A DNA stretch of 64,000 nt from contig NZ_CP034118.1 in assembly GCF_003856495.1 (NCBI RefSeq), positions 2,642,112 to 2,706,111 on the forward strand. The letters are read 5' to 3'. Origin of the DNA: Staphylospora marina (lineage in GTDB: Bacteria > Bacillota > Bacilli > Thermoactinomycetales > Thermoactinomycetaceae). Every line of letters begins with the position of its first letter. Position 1 is the first letter of the stretch. The notes below the pieces were generated by a model. That model saw only the letters and a program-made list of their open reading frames with translations. It was not told the origin of the DNA and did not search any database. Both the position numbers and the translations under genes were made by a program. This document shows, piece by piece, positions 1-7,832 of this stretch.

Positions 1-553
1 GCTGATGGCTGAGCAGGGACCAACGGTCCTGCTCTTCCCGGCTGACTCCTTGTTCCGCGGCACAGTTGCTGCCGTGAACGATCATGTGCACGTCGTGAAA
101 GGCACACCAGAGACCGTCATGAACCATCAGGTCGATCATTTTTCCGTCGCCCATGCGTTGGCCGAACCGCGCTCCCGGCAAAATGTACGGGGCCTGGCTC
201 ATGCTTTCCATCCCGCCGGCCACGATCACGTCGGCATCCCCGGCGCGGATCATCAGTTCACCCAGCGTCACGCTCCGCATGCCGGACGCACACACCTTGT
301 TGATCGTCTCGGCACCGGTTTCCCAGGAAAGTCCGGCCTGACGGGCCGCCTGACGGGCCGGAATCTGTCCGGCTCCTCCTTGCAACACCATGCCCATGAT
401 CACATGTTCCACCGCATCATCCGGCACGCCGGACCGATCCAGCGCGGCGCGGATGGCGATCCCGCCCAATTCCACCGCTTTCAAATCTTTCAGCGCTCCG
501 CCGAATTTGCCGATCGGCGTCCGCGCTCCGCCCAAAATCACCGCCGTTTTCAT
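1..553 (-). CDS. acetyl-CoA C-acyltransferase (thiolase), 3' end outside window
   Basis: Thiolases condense or cleave acyl-CoA units; in lysine or fatty-acid breakdown they act on acetoacetyl-CoA or 3-ketoacyl-CoA. The visible 184 residues are the N-terminal domain: it starts [19 protein letters not shown] and carries the nucleophile-cysteine motif [11 protein letters not shown] at about residue 85, followed by [12 protein letters not shown]. The ATG follows a clear GGAGGTGAC ribosome site. The C-terminal half, with the GGG and second-cysteine motifs, lies beyond position 1. It is the last gene of the leftward group and is separated from the next gene by a perfect hairpin. Substrate length cannot be judged from this part. 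Family assignment is firm, physiological role inferred. Confidence 0.93.
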   Translation of the reverse strand, partial: MKTAVILGGARTPIGKFGGALKDLKAVELGGIAIRAALDRSGVPDDAVEHVIMGMVLQGGAGQIPARQAARQAGLSWETGAETINKVCASGMRSVTLGELMIRAGDADVIVAGGMESMSQAPYILPGARFGQRMGDGKMIDLMVHDGLWCAFHDVHMIVHGSNCAAEQGVSREEQDRWSLLSHQ

Positions 554-745
554 TCCAACTGTCACCTCCGGAGAGTGTGGCTCTATCGAGCGTTCGTTCG
601 ATCCTTGTCGCCATGAAAACGCCTTCATCACCAGCTTACCATGTGTGAAACGTTTTTAACAATAGTTGACCGAATACATCTATTTACATAAAATATTCTA
701 TTCCTTGAAACGTAAATTTTCTGTCTATCATTATTCCATGAAACC

Positions 746-779
746 AACAGCCCGGAAGAAACGTTTCTTCCGGGCTGTT
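746..779 (-). terminator. perfect 16-bp inverted repeat, probable terminator
   Basis: Two 16-base arms starting AACAGCCCGG are separated by only CG, giving a very stable hairpin about 90 bases after the glutamate-synthase-like gene and 190 bases before the thiolase start. Neither side has a long U run, so termination strength is uncertain. Confidence 0.6.
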
Positions 780-866
780 TCCACGGAAACCGAACCGGGA
801 TCATGCGCATCCCTTGACCGATCACTCTTCGGTTGCATGCCTGCCTTGAGCTGCAACGTCCCCGCC

Positions 867-2306
867 TCAGTGCCTCGGCTGTTCTTCCATGATGTCCGCG
901 GTTTCCGGCGGGAAAAACACGGCACGTTCCCCCGAAAACAGCGCCCTGGTCTCCGCGAAGAAGCGGGACTGGTGTTCCGGCGCGACATACCCCAGCTGAA
1001 TGCCGGTGGCGCGGGCGACAAACGGATCCAATGTGCAGAGATCCGACTTGTTCAAGTCACTCAGAGCCGTTTTCCCGAGCGATGTGGCCACCAGCTCCAT
1101 TTCCCGCACGCAGGCGTTCAGGTAACGCACCAGGTTCCGGGCCGCCTGATCGATGTCCAGCTGATCCGTCAACTTTCCGGAGTACACCACCAGACTGGTC
1201 GGCGGTTCGAACGGAGCCGCTTTCACGATTTGCTCGCTGACAAGGGCCATCAAGGCGGCCGTGCCGATGTAAACGGCATCGGCTCCCAAAGCAAGGGCTT
1301 TCAACATGTGCCCCGGCGTGACCAGACCTCCCGTGGCGATCAGGCTGATGTCCCGGTTCACGCCTTTTTGGACGAGGAACTCGTGCGCCCGGGTCACGGC
1401 GAACAGCGTCGGCAAGCCCAGATCATCCTGAAGGGTGGGCGCTCCGCCGTGCGTTCCGCCTTCCGCTCCGTCCAGCGTGATGAAATCGACGCCGGCTTCC
1501 ACGGCGATTTGCAGTTCCTTTTCCAGATGGTGCGTGGCCGCGATTTTCAGACCAACCGGCACACCGGTCTCCGTACGGAGCCGCCGGACCAGACGGATGA
1601 AGTCCTCTTTGGAATTCACGTCGGGCAGCCTGGAATGGATGCGGGAATCTTCTCCCTCGCGAAGTTCAAACACCTCGCGGAAATCTTCCCCGATGTTGTG
1701 GGCGGCCGTCCGCTGCGGCGCCGATCCTTGCGCCCCCTGTCCCAACTGGATTTCGATGGCATCCAGCATGCGGTACTTGTCGGGCGTGTTCATCCAGCCG
1801 CCGCGATTGTATTGCCCGATGAACAACCGGGCCGCTTCCCGTTCTTCTTTCATCAGACCGGCCTCTCCGGAGTTGGTGGCCGTGCCGGCCATTGTGGCGG
1901 CCTTGGCCAGCGCGATTTTTGCGCTTTTGCTGAGGGCACCGCCGAAGGACATCGCCGCGATCATGATCGGGATGGAAATGGTCAGCGGTTTCCGGGCGCG
2001 GGGTCCGATGGTGACCGATGTCCCGATGCCCACGTTATCCGGGGTGGGAAACCGGAACAGGTGGACCGGGTTGAACAGCAGCTTCTCCCACGGAGACAGA
2101 TGAAGCGGAGTGCCCAGCGGCCGGGAAATCGGCGTTCCCTGATTGGCCCGCATGGTGATTTCCATCAGGTTGGTGACGCCCACTTTTTTCATCGCGGGAA
2201 CCATTTCGAACACGTTCTCGATGTACTGGTCCCGGATGGTGCGGGTGATCGCTTCATCCACCGTCTCGTTGATGATGGAACGGATCCAGCGTTTAATGAG
2301 TCCCAT
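867..2306 (-). CDS. FMN-binding glutamate synthase family protein
   Basis: The 479-residue protein matches the central FMN/Fe-S domain of glutamate synthase (GltB C-terminal barrel) as a stand-alone protein. Visible signatures are IAAMSFGGALS, TNSGEAGL, IEIQLGQGAQGS, VGLKIAATHH, LDGAEGGTHGG and a GLVTPGHMLKALALGAD phosphate-binding stretch. Stand-alone homologues are annotated as glutamate-synthase-like oxidoreductases, often without the amidotransferase domain; the true substrate is unknown. ATG at 2306 is preferred because homologues start near MxLLKRW; an in-frame GTG lies four codons upstream. The start overlaps the end of the preceding coiled-coil gene by 14 bases, so the two are probably translationally coupled. 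Confidence 0.82.
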   Translation of the reverse strand: MGLIKRWIRSIINETVDEAITRTIRDQYIENVFEMVPAMKKVGVTNLMEITMRANQGTPISRPLGTPLHLSPWEKLLFNPVHLFRFPTPDNVGIGTSVTIGPRARKPLTISIPIMIAAMSFGGALSKSAKIALAKAATMAGTATNSGEAGLMKEEREAARLFIGQYNRGGWMNTPDKYRMLDAIEIQLGQGAQGSAPQRTAAHNIGEDFREVFELREGEDSRIHSRLPDVNSKEDFIRLVRRLRTETGVPVGLKIAATHHLEKELQIAVEAGVDFITLDGAEGGTHGGAPTLQDDLGLPTLFAVTRAHEFLVQKGVNRDISLIATGGLVTPGHMLKALALGADAVYIGTAALMALVSEQIVKAAPFEPPTSLVVYSGKLTDQLDIDQAARNLVRYLNACVREMELVATSLGKTALSDLNKSDLCTLDPFVARATGIQLGYVAPEHQSRFFAETRALFSGERAVFFPPETADIMEEQPRH

Positions 2307-2586
2307 CGCGTCCGGCACGCCCCTCGCGTCCGCCCGATTCGATGGCGTTTTTCAGCTCTTCCACCTTTTGCGCCATGGCCAGGCACATCTGTTTGATCGT
2401 TCCCAATTGACGCGCCGCGCCTTGTTCTTCCACGGCGATGTCCATGAGCTCCCGGTGATCGAAATTGCTCAAGCGGTTGAAATGTTCCTGTTCCACCGAT
2501 GCAAGCGTGCCGGCCATCGTTTCGATCCGGTTCAGCTCGGAGTGAAGATAGGAAAGCGTGTGTTTCAGGTCCTGAACGTGATCCAT
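2293..2586 (-). CDS. small coiled-coil protein of unknown function
   Basis: I do not recognise this 97-residue protein. It begins MDHVQDLKHTLSYLHSELNRIE and is almost wholly helical with heptad-like hydrophobic spacing up to about residue 80, followed by a glycine/arginine-rich tail. The ATG has an AGGCAGGTG ribosome site 10 bases upstream. It overlaps the glutamate-synthase-like gene, suggesting a shared transcript and perhaps a shared complex. No catalytic motif, signal peptide or membrane segment is visible. Confidence 0.6.
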   Translation of the reverse strand: MDHVQDLKHTLSYLHSELNRIETMAGTLASVEQEHFNRLSNFDHRELMDIAVEEQGAARQLGTIKQMCLAMAQKVEELKNAIESGGREGRAGRDGTH

Positions 2587-2737
2587 GTTTTGATCGCACC
2601 TGCCTTTGATTCGCGTGATGTCAGCCTGTTCCTTTCCGACAGACAAACGGAAAATAGAAATGGCATTTGTTGTTACATTGGCCTGAAACGTCGAATTTTA
2701 TGAATCCCGGATCCGAACGACGCCGCAACATGCCGTC

Positions 2738-2782
2738 AAAAAACCCCCGGTGCCTGACCGAAGTCGGGCATTCCGGGGGTTT
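2738..2782 (-). terminator. Rho-independent terminator of fadF
   Basis: Read leftward, a GC-rich stem (CCCCCGG / CCGGGGG with an inner TGCC pairing) is followed by six T residues. It lies 26 bases after the fadF-like stop codon. Confidence 0.85.
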
Positions 2783-2807
2783 GTGCCGTTTCCGTGCAAC
2801 GTTGCGA

Positions 2808-4886
2808 TCAATGGACCAGTTCCGTCGGCTCTTCCGTGGCTTCCGGGCCGAAGTCGACGGAGAGGGCGAGGATTTCCGCCACGTCCATCGTCTTCACTTG
2901 ATCTTCCACTTCTTTGGCTTTCGTGCCGTCGGACAACATGGTCAGGCAGTACGGGCAACCGGAACCGATCATGGTCGGGTTGACCCGCAAAGCCTGTTCG
3001 GTCCGCGCCACGTTGATACGCACGCCCTCTTTCTCCTCCATCCACATCAGACCGCCGCCGGCCCCGCAGCACATGCCGTTTTCGCGGTTTCTTTCCATTT
3101 CCACCAGTTCGACGCCGGGAATCTGCGACAAAATGTAGCGCGGCGGATCAAACACGCCGTTGTAGCGGCCCAGATAGCAGGAATCGTGCCAGGTGATGCG
3201 CTCTTTCACTTCCTTGACCGGTTTGAGTCGTCCCTCTTTCACCAGTTGGGCCAGCACCTCGGTGTGATGGTACACTTCCGCCTCCAGCCCCAGCTCCGGA
3301 TACTCGTTCTTGAACGTGTTGTACGCGTGCGGGTCGATGGTGATGATTTTCTTCACGCCATGCTTGTTGAACAGGCCGATGTTATCCGCCGCCAGTTGTT
3401 GGAACAGGAACTCGTTGCCCAGACGTCGGGCGGTGTCTCCGGAGTTTTTCTCCTTGTTGCCGAGGATGGCGAATTTGACGCCGGCATGGTTCAAGAGCTT
3501 CACCAGCGCGCGGCTGATTTTCTGGCTGCGGTTGTCGTACGAGCCCATGGAGCCGACGAAGAACAGGTATTCAAACTCCTTCTCTTCCTTGACGGTCGGC
3601 ACGGGAACGTCGGCACCTTCCGTCCATTTCGCCCGGTCTTTCTTGGAGATTCCCCACGGATTCCCCTGACGCTCGATGTTGGAGAGAGCGCGGGAGGTTT
3701 CGGGGCTCATGTTCCCCTCCGTCATCACCAGATAGCGGCGCATGTCGATGATTTTGTCCACGTGCTCGTTCATCACCGGGCACGCCTCTTCGCAGTTGCG
3801 GCACGTGGTGCAGGCCCACAGCTCCTGGTCGGTGATCACGTCGCCGATCAGCCGAACCTCTCCTCCTTCTTTTCCGGAAGAGAGTGCCGCTTCATTCGCC
3901 CCGGCAAACGCAAAGGCCGGCATCCACGGTGAGCGGGAAGTGACGGCCGCTCCCTTGAAGGTCAGGTGATCGCGCATTTTCACCAGCAAATCCATCGGAG
4001 ACAAAAGCTTTCCGGTGCCGGCCGCCGGGCAGACGCTCGTGCAGCGACCGCACTCGACGCACGCATACAGATCCAGCAGCTGCTTTTGATTGAAATCCTC
4101 GATCTTGCCCACGCCATACTCTTCGACCGACTCGTCCTCGAAGTCGATGAGCGACGGTTTGGCCGGCGCTCCCTGCCGCTTCAGCAGCACGTTGACCGGC
4201 GCGACCAGCAAGTGGAAGTGTTTGGACTGCGGAACATAGACCAGAAAACTGAACAGAACCAATGCGTGCACCCACCAGAACACGTAAAACAGCACTTCCC
4301 CGGCCGCCGGTCCGATGCCGGAAAGCGGAGCCGCAAGCAGCGAAGATACCGGTGTGTACCAGGTCGGCCCCTCATCCAGGGCGATTTTTTCAAACGCTCC
4401 GGACAAAAGAATCGAAGACATCAAAGACAGCAGGAAAATGACCACCAGACCGGACTTCAAGCCCCGTTTCAGCCGCGGAAGCTTCTCCACATAGCGCCGC
4501 CACCAGGCATACAGCGTGGCCACGAACACACCGAACACGGTGATTTCCTGGATGAACAGGAACACATCGTATCCGGGCACGGGCAGATGGGCGCCCGGAA
4601 TCAGCCCTTTGATGAACAGATCGATCGCACCGAATTGAATGATGATGAATCCGTAAAACATCACGGCGTGCATGATGCCGCTCTTTTTGTCCTTCAACAG
4701 CTTTTTCTGCCCGAAAACGTTGACCCAAACTTCGTCCATCGCCCGTTTCCAGTCGATCTTCAATTCAACCGGTTTGCCCAGCTTCAGGTACATCCACCGG
4801 CTGTGAACCACCCGGCCGAACAGGTAAAACGCATACCCGGCCACTGCCAGGAATGCCAGCAGATTGAGTACGGAAAGCCAAGTCAT
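2808..4886 (-). CDS. fadF: membrane Fe-S oxidoreductase, FadF / heterodisulfide-reductase-like
   Basis: This 692-residue protein probably passes electrons from electron-transfer flavoprotein or acyl-CoA oxidation to the quinone pool. The N-terminal third has about five or six membrane helices (first at residues 5-25) resembling NarI-type cytochrome b domains. The middle has two 4Fe-4S motifs, CVECGRCTSVCP and CTTCRNCEEACP. The C-terminal part has two cysteine-rich CCG-type modules (HDSCYLGRYNG, MCCGAGGG, GCPYCLTML). Length and order match Bacillus FadF (YwjF), a member of the fatty-acid degradation regulon. A FadR-like palindrome sits about 100 bases upstream of the start. It may equally serve the lysine fermentation genes nearby. 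Family call is firm; electron donor is inferred. Confidence 0.88.
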   Translation of the reverse strand: MTWLSVLNLLAFLAVAGYAFYLFGRVVHSRWMYLKLGKPVELKIDWKRAMDEVWVNVFGQKKLLKDKKSGIMHAVMFYGFIIIQFGAIDLFIKGLIPGAHLPVPGYDVFLFIQEITVFGVFVATLYAWWRRYVEKLPRLKRGLKSGLVVIFLLSLMSSILLSGAFEKIALDEGPTWYTPVSSLLAAPLSGIGPAAGEVLFYVFWWVHALVLFSFLVYVPQSKHFHLLVAPVNVLLKRQGAPAKPSLIDFEDESVEEYGVGKIEDFNQKQLLDLYACVECGRCTSVCPAAGTGKLLSPMDLLVKMRDHLTFKGAAVTSRSPWMPAFAFAGANEAALSSGKEGGEVRLIGDVITDQELWACTTCRNCEEACPVMNEHVDKIIDMRRYLVMTEGNMSPETSRALSNIERQGNPWGISKKDRAKWTEGADVPVPTVKEEKEFEYLFFVGSMGSYDNRSQKISRALVKLLNHAGVKFAILGNKEKNSGDTARRLGNEFLFQQLAADNIGLFNKHGVKKIITIDPHAYNTFKNEYPELGLEAEVYHHTEVLAQLVKEGRLKPVKEVKERITWHDSCYLGRYNGVFDPPRYILSQIPGVELVEMERNRENGMCCGAGGGLMWMEEKEGVRINVARTEQALRVNPTMIGSGCPYCLTMLSDGTKAKEVEDQVKTMDVAEILALSVDFGPEATEEPTELVH

Positions 4887-4989
4887 GAGCAGCTCCTCCC
4901 CTTTCCCGGCGATTGCCCTGATTCAGAATAAACCGTCTTGTCCGGCATGTTTCCGTTTTCATTTCCCGTCGCTATCCATTGTAGCAGAA

Positions 4990-5007
4990 AATGAGTGGCC
5001 ATTCATT
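4990..5007. promoter_or_regulatory. FadR-like operator upstream of fadF
   Basis: AATGAGTGGCCATTCATT is an 18-base palindrome with one mismatched pair, resembling the TGAATGA...TCATTCA operator of Bacillus FadR, though the centre (GGCC) differs from the known consensus. It lies 104-121 bases before the fadF start, overlapping a TAATGA that could serve as the leftward -10 hexamer. The functional link to fadF supports the assignment. Confidence 0.55.
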
Positions 5008-5272
5008 CATTATTCTTTCTGTTCCGATATAAACAAAAAGGCTAAAAATGCATTTTGATTCAATTATATATAAGATTCATTGATTGTCGAATATGTGTCG
5101 ACAGGAAAATTTTTTCGGGTTCGGGCCGGATCCGCCGCGCGCCAAGAGAGAAATCGAAAGGCCGGTCCACAACCCGAAAGGCAACCGGGCAAGGACTCTT
5201 CCGGTACATGGGAAACATGCCAGCAACCATCCGCATGGCACAAGCTGCTGTTTTCAATTCTTTCAAACATAA

Positions 5273-5304
5273 TTCCATTCAATTTCATTGTTTTTTGTTA
5301 TAAT
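5273..5304 (+). promoter_or_regulatory. promoter of the actin partition cassette
   Basis: A perfect TATAAT (5299-5304) in an AT-rich stretch stands directly before the repeat array and 178 bases before the actin start. The -35 element is weak: TTCAAT at 15 bases or CATTCA at 17 bases spacing. Confidence 0.55.
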
Positions 5305-5305
5305 T

Positions 5306-5455
5306 GACCATGGTCATGACTACGAGACGGACCGGACGTCCGAAACGGACCACGGTCATGACCACGAGTCACCACAACCCCGATTTTCGCTGACTTCCGT
5401 CCGGACCAAAGTCCGCAACAGCCGTTTTCGGATGACCTTGGTACGGACTTTGGTC
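5306..5455. repeat. parC: centromere-like (parC) repeat array
   Basis: Between promoter and actin gene lie five copies of a 10-base motif near GACCNNGGTC: GACCATGGTC at 5306, GACCACGGTC at 5348, GACCAAAGTC at 5404 (inverted), GACCTTGGTA at 5434 and GACTTTGGTC at 5446. The first two belong to 21-base repeats that match at 19 positions and start 42 bases apart, each containing GTCATGAC. GACCAAAGTCCG at 5404 and CGGACTTTGGTC at 5444 form a perfect 12-base inverted pair. Placement between promoter and actin gene is typical of plasmid parC or parN centromeres bound by the RHH adapter, which also represses the promoter. Function is inferred. Confidence 0.7.
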
Positions 5456-5481
5456 AATAACACCCAAGGAGGGAACCGAGC

Positions 5482-6276
5482 ATGCTCGTTGCAGTGGATG
5501 CAGGACGCGCATATGTCAAAACCGTGGTGGGGAACCGGAAATTCTCATTTCCGAGCAAGGTTTCCAAAGCGCGAAAGCGAACGTTTGTCCAGACATTGGA
5601 AGGGGACATGGAGCTTACATACATGGGGAAGGAGTATTTCATCGGACAGCTGGCCGAGAGGGAGGGATCGTTCACGAGGCAGATGATGACGGAGTCGAAG
5701 GTGAACACGGAGACGGTACTGCTGATCCTGGCCGCGCTGTTCCAGGCGGGAGTGGTGGGAGACGTCAAAGTGGTCACCGGGGTACCGATCAACATGTATC
5801 GCGAGGATGAACGGTCCCGGCTGAGAGCGCGGCTGGAGGGAGAGCACGAAGTGGTCCTGAACGGGACGTACCGGAAAATCAACATCCGTCGCGCGGCGAT
5901 CACGATTGAAGGAGGCGCATCCTACTGGATTCACCGGAGGATGGGAACCGTGCGGATCGTGGACCCCGGTGCGCGGACGACCAACTACGCGACGTTCAAG
6001 GACGGCGTGTTCATCGACCGGGAAAGCGGGACGCTGCCCAAAGGATGGGACAATGTGCGGGAAGCGGATCCGGAGGAAATGGCGGCGATGATCGTCGGAC
6101 ATCTCGGCGGAATGTGGGATCCGTCCGACGTGGTGGAAATTATCGGCGGAAAAGCGCGCGATCTCCTGGAACCGTTCAAACAAGCCGGCTTCCTCTACGC
6201 GACCACGGTGGAGGATCCGCAATTCGCCAACGCGCTGGGATACTATGCCCTCGGAAAGGAGACGCTGGGTGAATGA
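5482..6276 (+). CDS. short ParM/AlfA-like actin (segregation ATPase)
   Basis: A 264-residue actin-fold ATPase, shorter than R1 ParM (about 320) and close to plasmid AlfA (about 275). Visible motifs are phosphate-1 VAVDAGRAYVKT at residues 3-14, phosphate-2 IVDPGARTTNYATF at about 160, and the adenosine motif EIIGGKARDL at about 220. Such proteins polymerise into filaments that move DNA bound through an adapter. AAGGAGG stands ahead of the ATG. The stop overlaps the RHH gene start (ATGA), giving an actin-adapter operon behind a centromere-like array. No plasmid replication or phage genes adjoin it, so it appears chromosomally resident. Base composition does not stand out from its neighbours. 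Confidence 0.85.
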   Translation: MLVAVDAGRAYVKTVVGNRKFSFPSKVSKARKRTFVQTLEGDMELTYMGKEYFIGQLAEREGSFTRQMMTESKVNTETVLLILAALFQAGVVGDVKVVTGVPINMYREDERSRLRARLEGEHEVVLNGTYRKINIRRAAITIEGGASYWIHRRMGTVRIVDPGARTTNYATFKDGVFIDRESGTLPKGWDNVREADPEEMAAMIVGHLGGMWDPSDVVEIIGGKARDLLEPFKQAGFLYATTVEDPQFANALGYYALGKETLGE

Positions 6277-6548
6277 GCGGATACAAGAAGCGGGAACGGC
6301 GTCAGGTTTCCTTCAACACGGAAGACGCCGTTGAGCGGGAGTTGCTGGAGTTTGTGGACCGGAAGGACATCAATTTTTCCGGTCTGGTGAAAAACCTGTT
6401 GTTCGCATACCGGATGGGACATCTCGCCGCCCGCCCCGAACCGGGAATGACACCGGGATCTCTGCCCGCGGGCGGTCTGACGGACCGTTCCCGTCCCACG
6501 GCGGCATACCAGCAAATCAAGGCCAGCGGCATGCCGTTCGACTTCTGA
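6273..6548 (+). CDS. ParR/AlfB-like ribbon-helix-helix adapter
   Basis: A 91-residue protein that overlaps the actin stop codon. Residues 8-50 show a ribbon-helix-helix layout: a strand RRQVSFNTED, helix VERELLEFVDRK, turn DINFSGL, then helix VKNLLFAYRMGHLA. The C-terminal 40 residues are proline/glycine-rich and end in KASGMPFDF, which could be the tail that contacts the actin filament. Size and position match plasmid AlfB or ParR proteins, which bind the centromere and nucleate filaments. Fold is inferred from pattern only. Confidence 0.75.
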   Translation: MSGYKKRERRQVSFNTEDAVERELLEFVDRKDINFSGLVKNLLFAYRMGHLAARPEPGMTPGSLPAGGLTDRSRPTAAYQQIKASGMPFDF

Positions 6549-6573
6549 ACACCTTATGGGGAGAGTGGATTGG

Positions 6574-6933
6574 ATGAGGCCTCATACGTTTCAGATTCCG
6601 TACTCGGTCGTCGAAAGACTGACACCGAAAGAGCGATTTGTCTACTATGAACTGTGCCGCCTGGGGTCCCCGGTGGATACGGTGGATGAGACATTCAAGA
6701 TCCCGGTTCCCAAAGGGGCGTTCATCACCAGCCATTACCGGATGTCCAAGGAACTTGACATGGCCTACTCGCTGACCGCTTTGCTGATCGAAGGGTTGGC
6801 GGAAAAAGGCCTGATCGAATGGTCCCCGATCGAACACGAGGAATTCCGCTCCTATTATTTGGTCCGGGTGAAACAGGTGCTCCCCGACGATGACGGAATC
6901 CCCTCGTTCCGCCACATCCGCCGCAATCTGTAA
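6574..6933 (+). CDS. unknown protein, third gene of the actin cassette, possible winged helix
   Basis: I do not recognise this 119-residue protein. It contains a stretch like replication-initiator or DnaD-type winged helices: PHTFQIPYSVVERLTPKERFVYYELCRL, then SMxLAYS-like SKELDMAYSLTALLIEGLAEKGLIEW, ending in a basic RHIRRNL. The start at 6574 is preferred over an ATG six codons upstream because GGGGAG lies 10 bases before it. It follows the adapter gene by 25 bases and precedes a terminator, so it is probably the last gene of the partition operon. A DNA-binding or regulatory role is a guess. Confidence 0.6.
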   Translation: MRPHTFQIPYSVVERLTPKERFVYYELCRLGSPVDTVDETFKIPVPKGAFITSHYRMSKELDMAYSLTALLIEGLAEKGLIEWSPIEHEEFRSYYLVRVKQVLPDDDGIPSFRHIRRNL

Positions 6934-6978
6934 CCGGGAAAGGAAAGCGTGCGCCCGGGACCGACGCGAAACATGCAG

Positions 6979-7016
6979 ACGGCCTGCTCCGGAAGTTCAC
7001 CGGACAGGCCGTTTTT
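6979..7016 (+). terminator. terminator of the actin cassette
   Basis: ACGGCCTG and CAGGCCGT arms with an inner CCGG/CCGG pairing are followed by five T residues, 45 bases after the third cassette gene. The hairpin also sits after the oppositely transcribed kamE gene and may end both transcripts. Confidence 0.85.
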
Positions 7017-7073
7017 CTGCCGGATGCGGAGATCCAAACCGATTCCTTGCGCGAAACCGGAACACGCATGCAC

Positions 7074-7832
7074 TCACGCCCGCTGTTTTTCCCGCTCCCG
7101 TCGGGCGATTTCCTGAACAAAATACGAGGCGACATGCGGAGCGAGGGATCCGGGACCGAAACCGGCATCATACCCGAGCTCCAGGGCCAGTTCATGACTG
7201 ATCCGCGGTCCCCCGCAGATGAGCAGAAAACGGTCGCGAAGTCCCTCCGCTTCGATCAGTTCCACCAAGTGCGTCAGATTGGTGATGTGAACCCCTTTCT
7301 GGGTGACCACTTGGGAAACGAGGATCACATCGGCGTTCAGTTCGATCGCCTTGGCCAAGAGTTCTTCGTTCTCCACCTGGCTTCCCAGGTTGTAGGCATC
7401 GATCCAGGGATACCGTTCCAACCCGTATTCCCCGTTGTACCCCTTCATGTTCATGATGGCGTCGATGCCCACCGTGTGGGCGTCCGTTCCGGTGCATGCC
7501 CCGACCACCACGAGTTTGCGACCGATGTGTTGTTCGATGAAGCGGTTGATCTCATAGAAATCCATCACTTCGCTCTCCACTTTGGGAACGCGAATCGCGG
7601 TGAAATCGACGCTGTGAACGCACCGCCCGTACACGATGAAAAACGTGAAATTCTCCCCCAGGTCTTTCATGTGGTATACCTGCGGTTCTTCCAGTCCCAT
7701 TTTGGACGCCAGCTGTCGCGCCGCTTCCCTTGCTTCCTCCCCCGCGGGCACGGGCAGGGTGAAGCTGAGCTGCACCATCCCGTCATCCATCGTGTCTCCG
7801 TAGGGTTTCACCCGGGTGAGATCCACGTTCAT
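7074..7832 (-). CDS. kamE: lysine 5,6-aminomutase beta subunit
   Basis: The cobalamin-binding subunit of the adenosylcobalamin- and PLP-dependent enzyme that moves the terminal amino group of beta-lysine to carbon 5, giving 3,5-diaminohexanoate. The 252 residues contain the base-off B12 motif D117-x-H119-x-x-G122 (TDAHTVGID) and the likely PLP Schiff-base lysine K130 in IMNMKGYNGEYGLE. A second glycine-rich segment (CGGPRISHELALELGYDAGFGPG) completes the Rossmann-like cobalamin fold. The ATG overlaps the kamD stop by four bases. It is the last gene of the kam operon. D-ornithine aminomutase is related, but the kamA-kdd context favours lysine. Confidence 0.93.
   Translation of the reverse strand: MNVDLTRVKPYGDTMDDGMVQLSFTLPVPAGEEAREAARQLASKMGLEEPQVYHMKDLGENFTFFIVYGRCVHSVDFTAIRVPKVESEVMDFYEINRFIEQHIGRKLVVVGACTGTDAHTVGIDAIMNMKGYNGEYGLERYPWIDAYNLGSQVENEELLAKAIELNADVILVSQVVTQKGVHITNLTHLVELIEAEGLRDRFLLICGGPRISHELALELGYDAGFGPGSLAPHVASYFVQEIARREREKQRA

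Noticed and set aside
666..2396. 576-codon plus-strand open frame
   Set aside because: Mirror of the FMN glutamate-synthase-like gene; low-complexity translation and no ribosome site.
5482..6933. Cassette as part of an integrated plasmid or prophage
   Set aside because: No replication initiator, integrase, attachment repeats or composition shift adjoin it; flanking genes are ordinary chromosomal metabolism genes.
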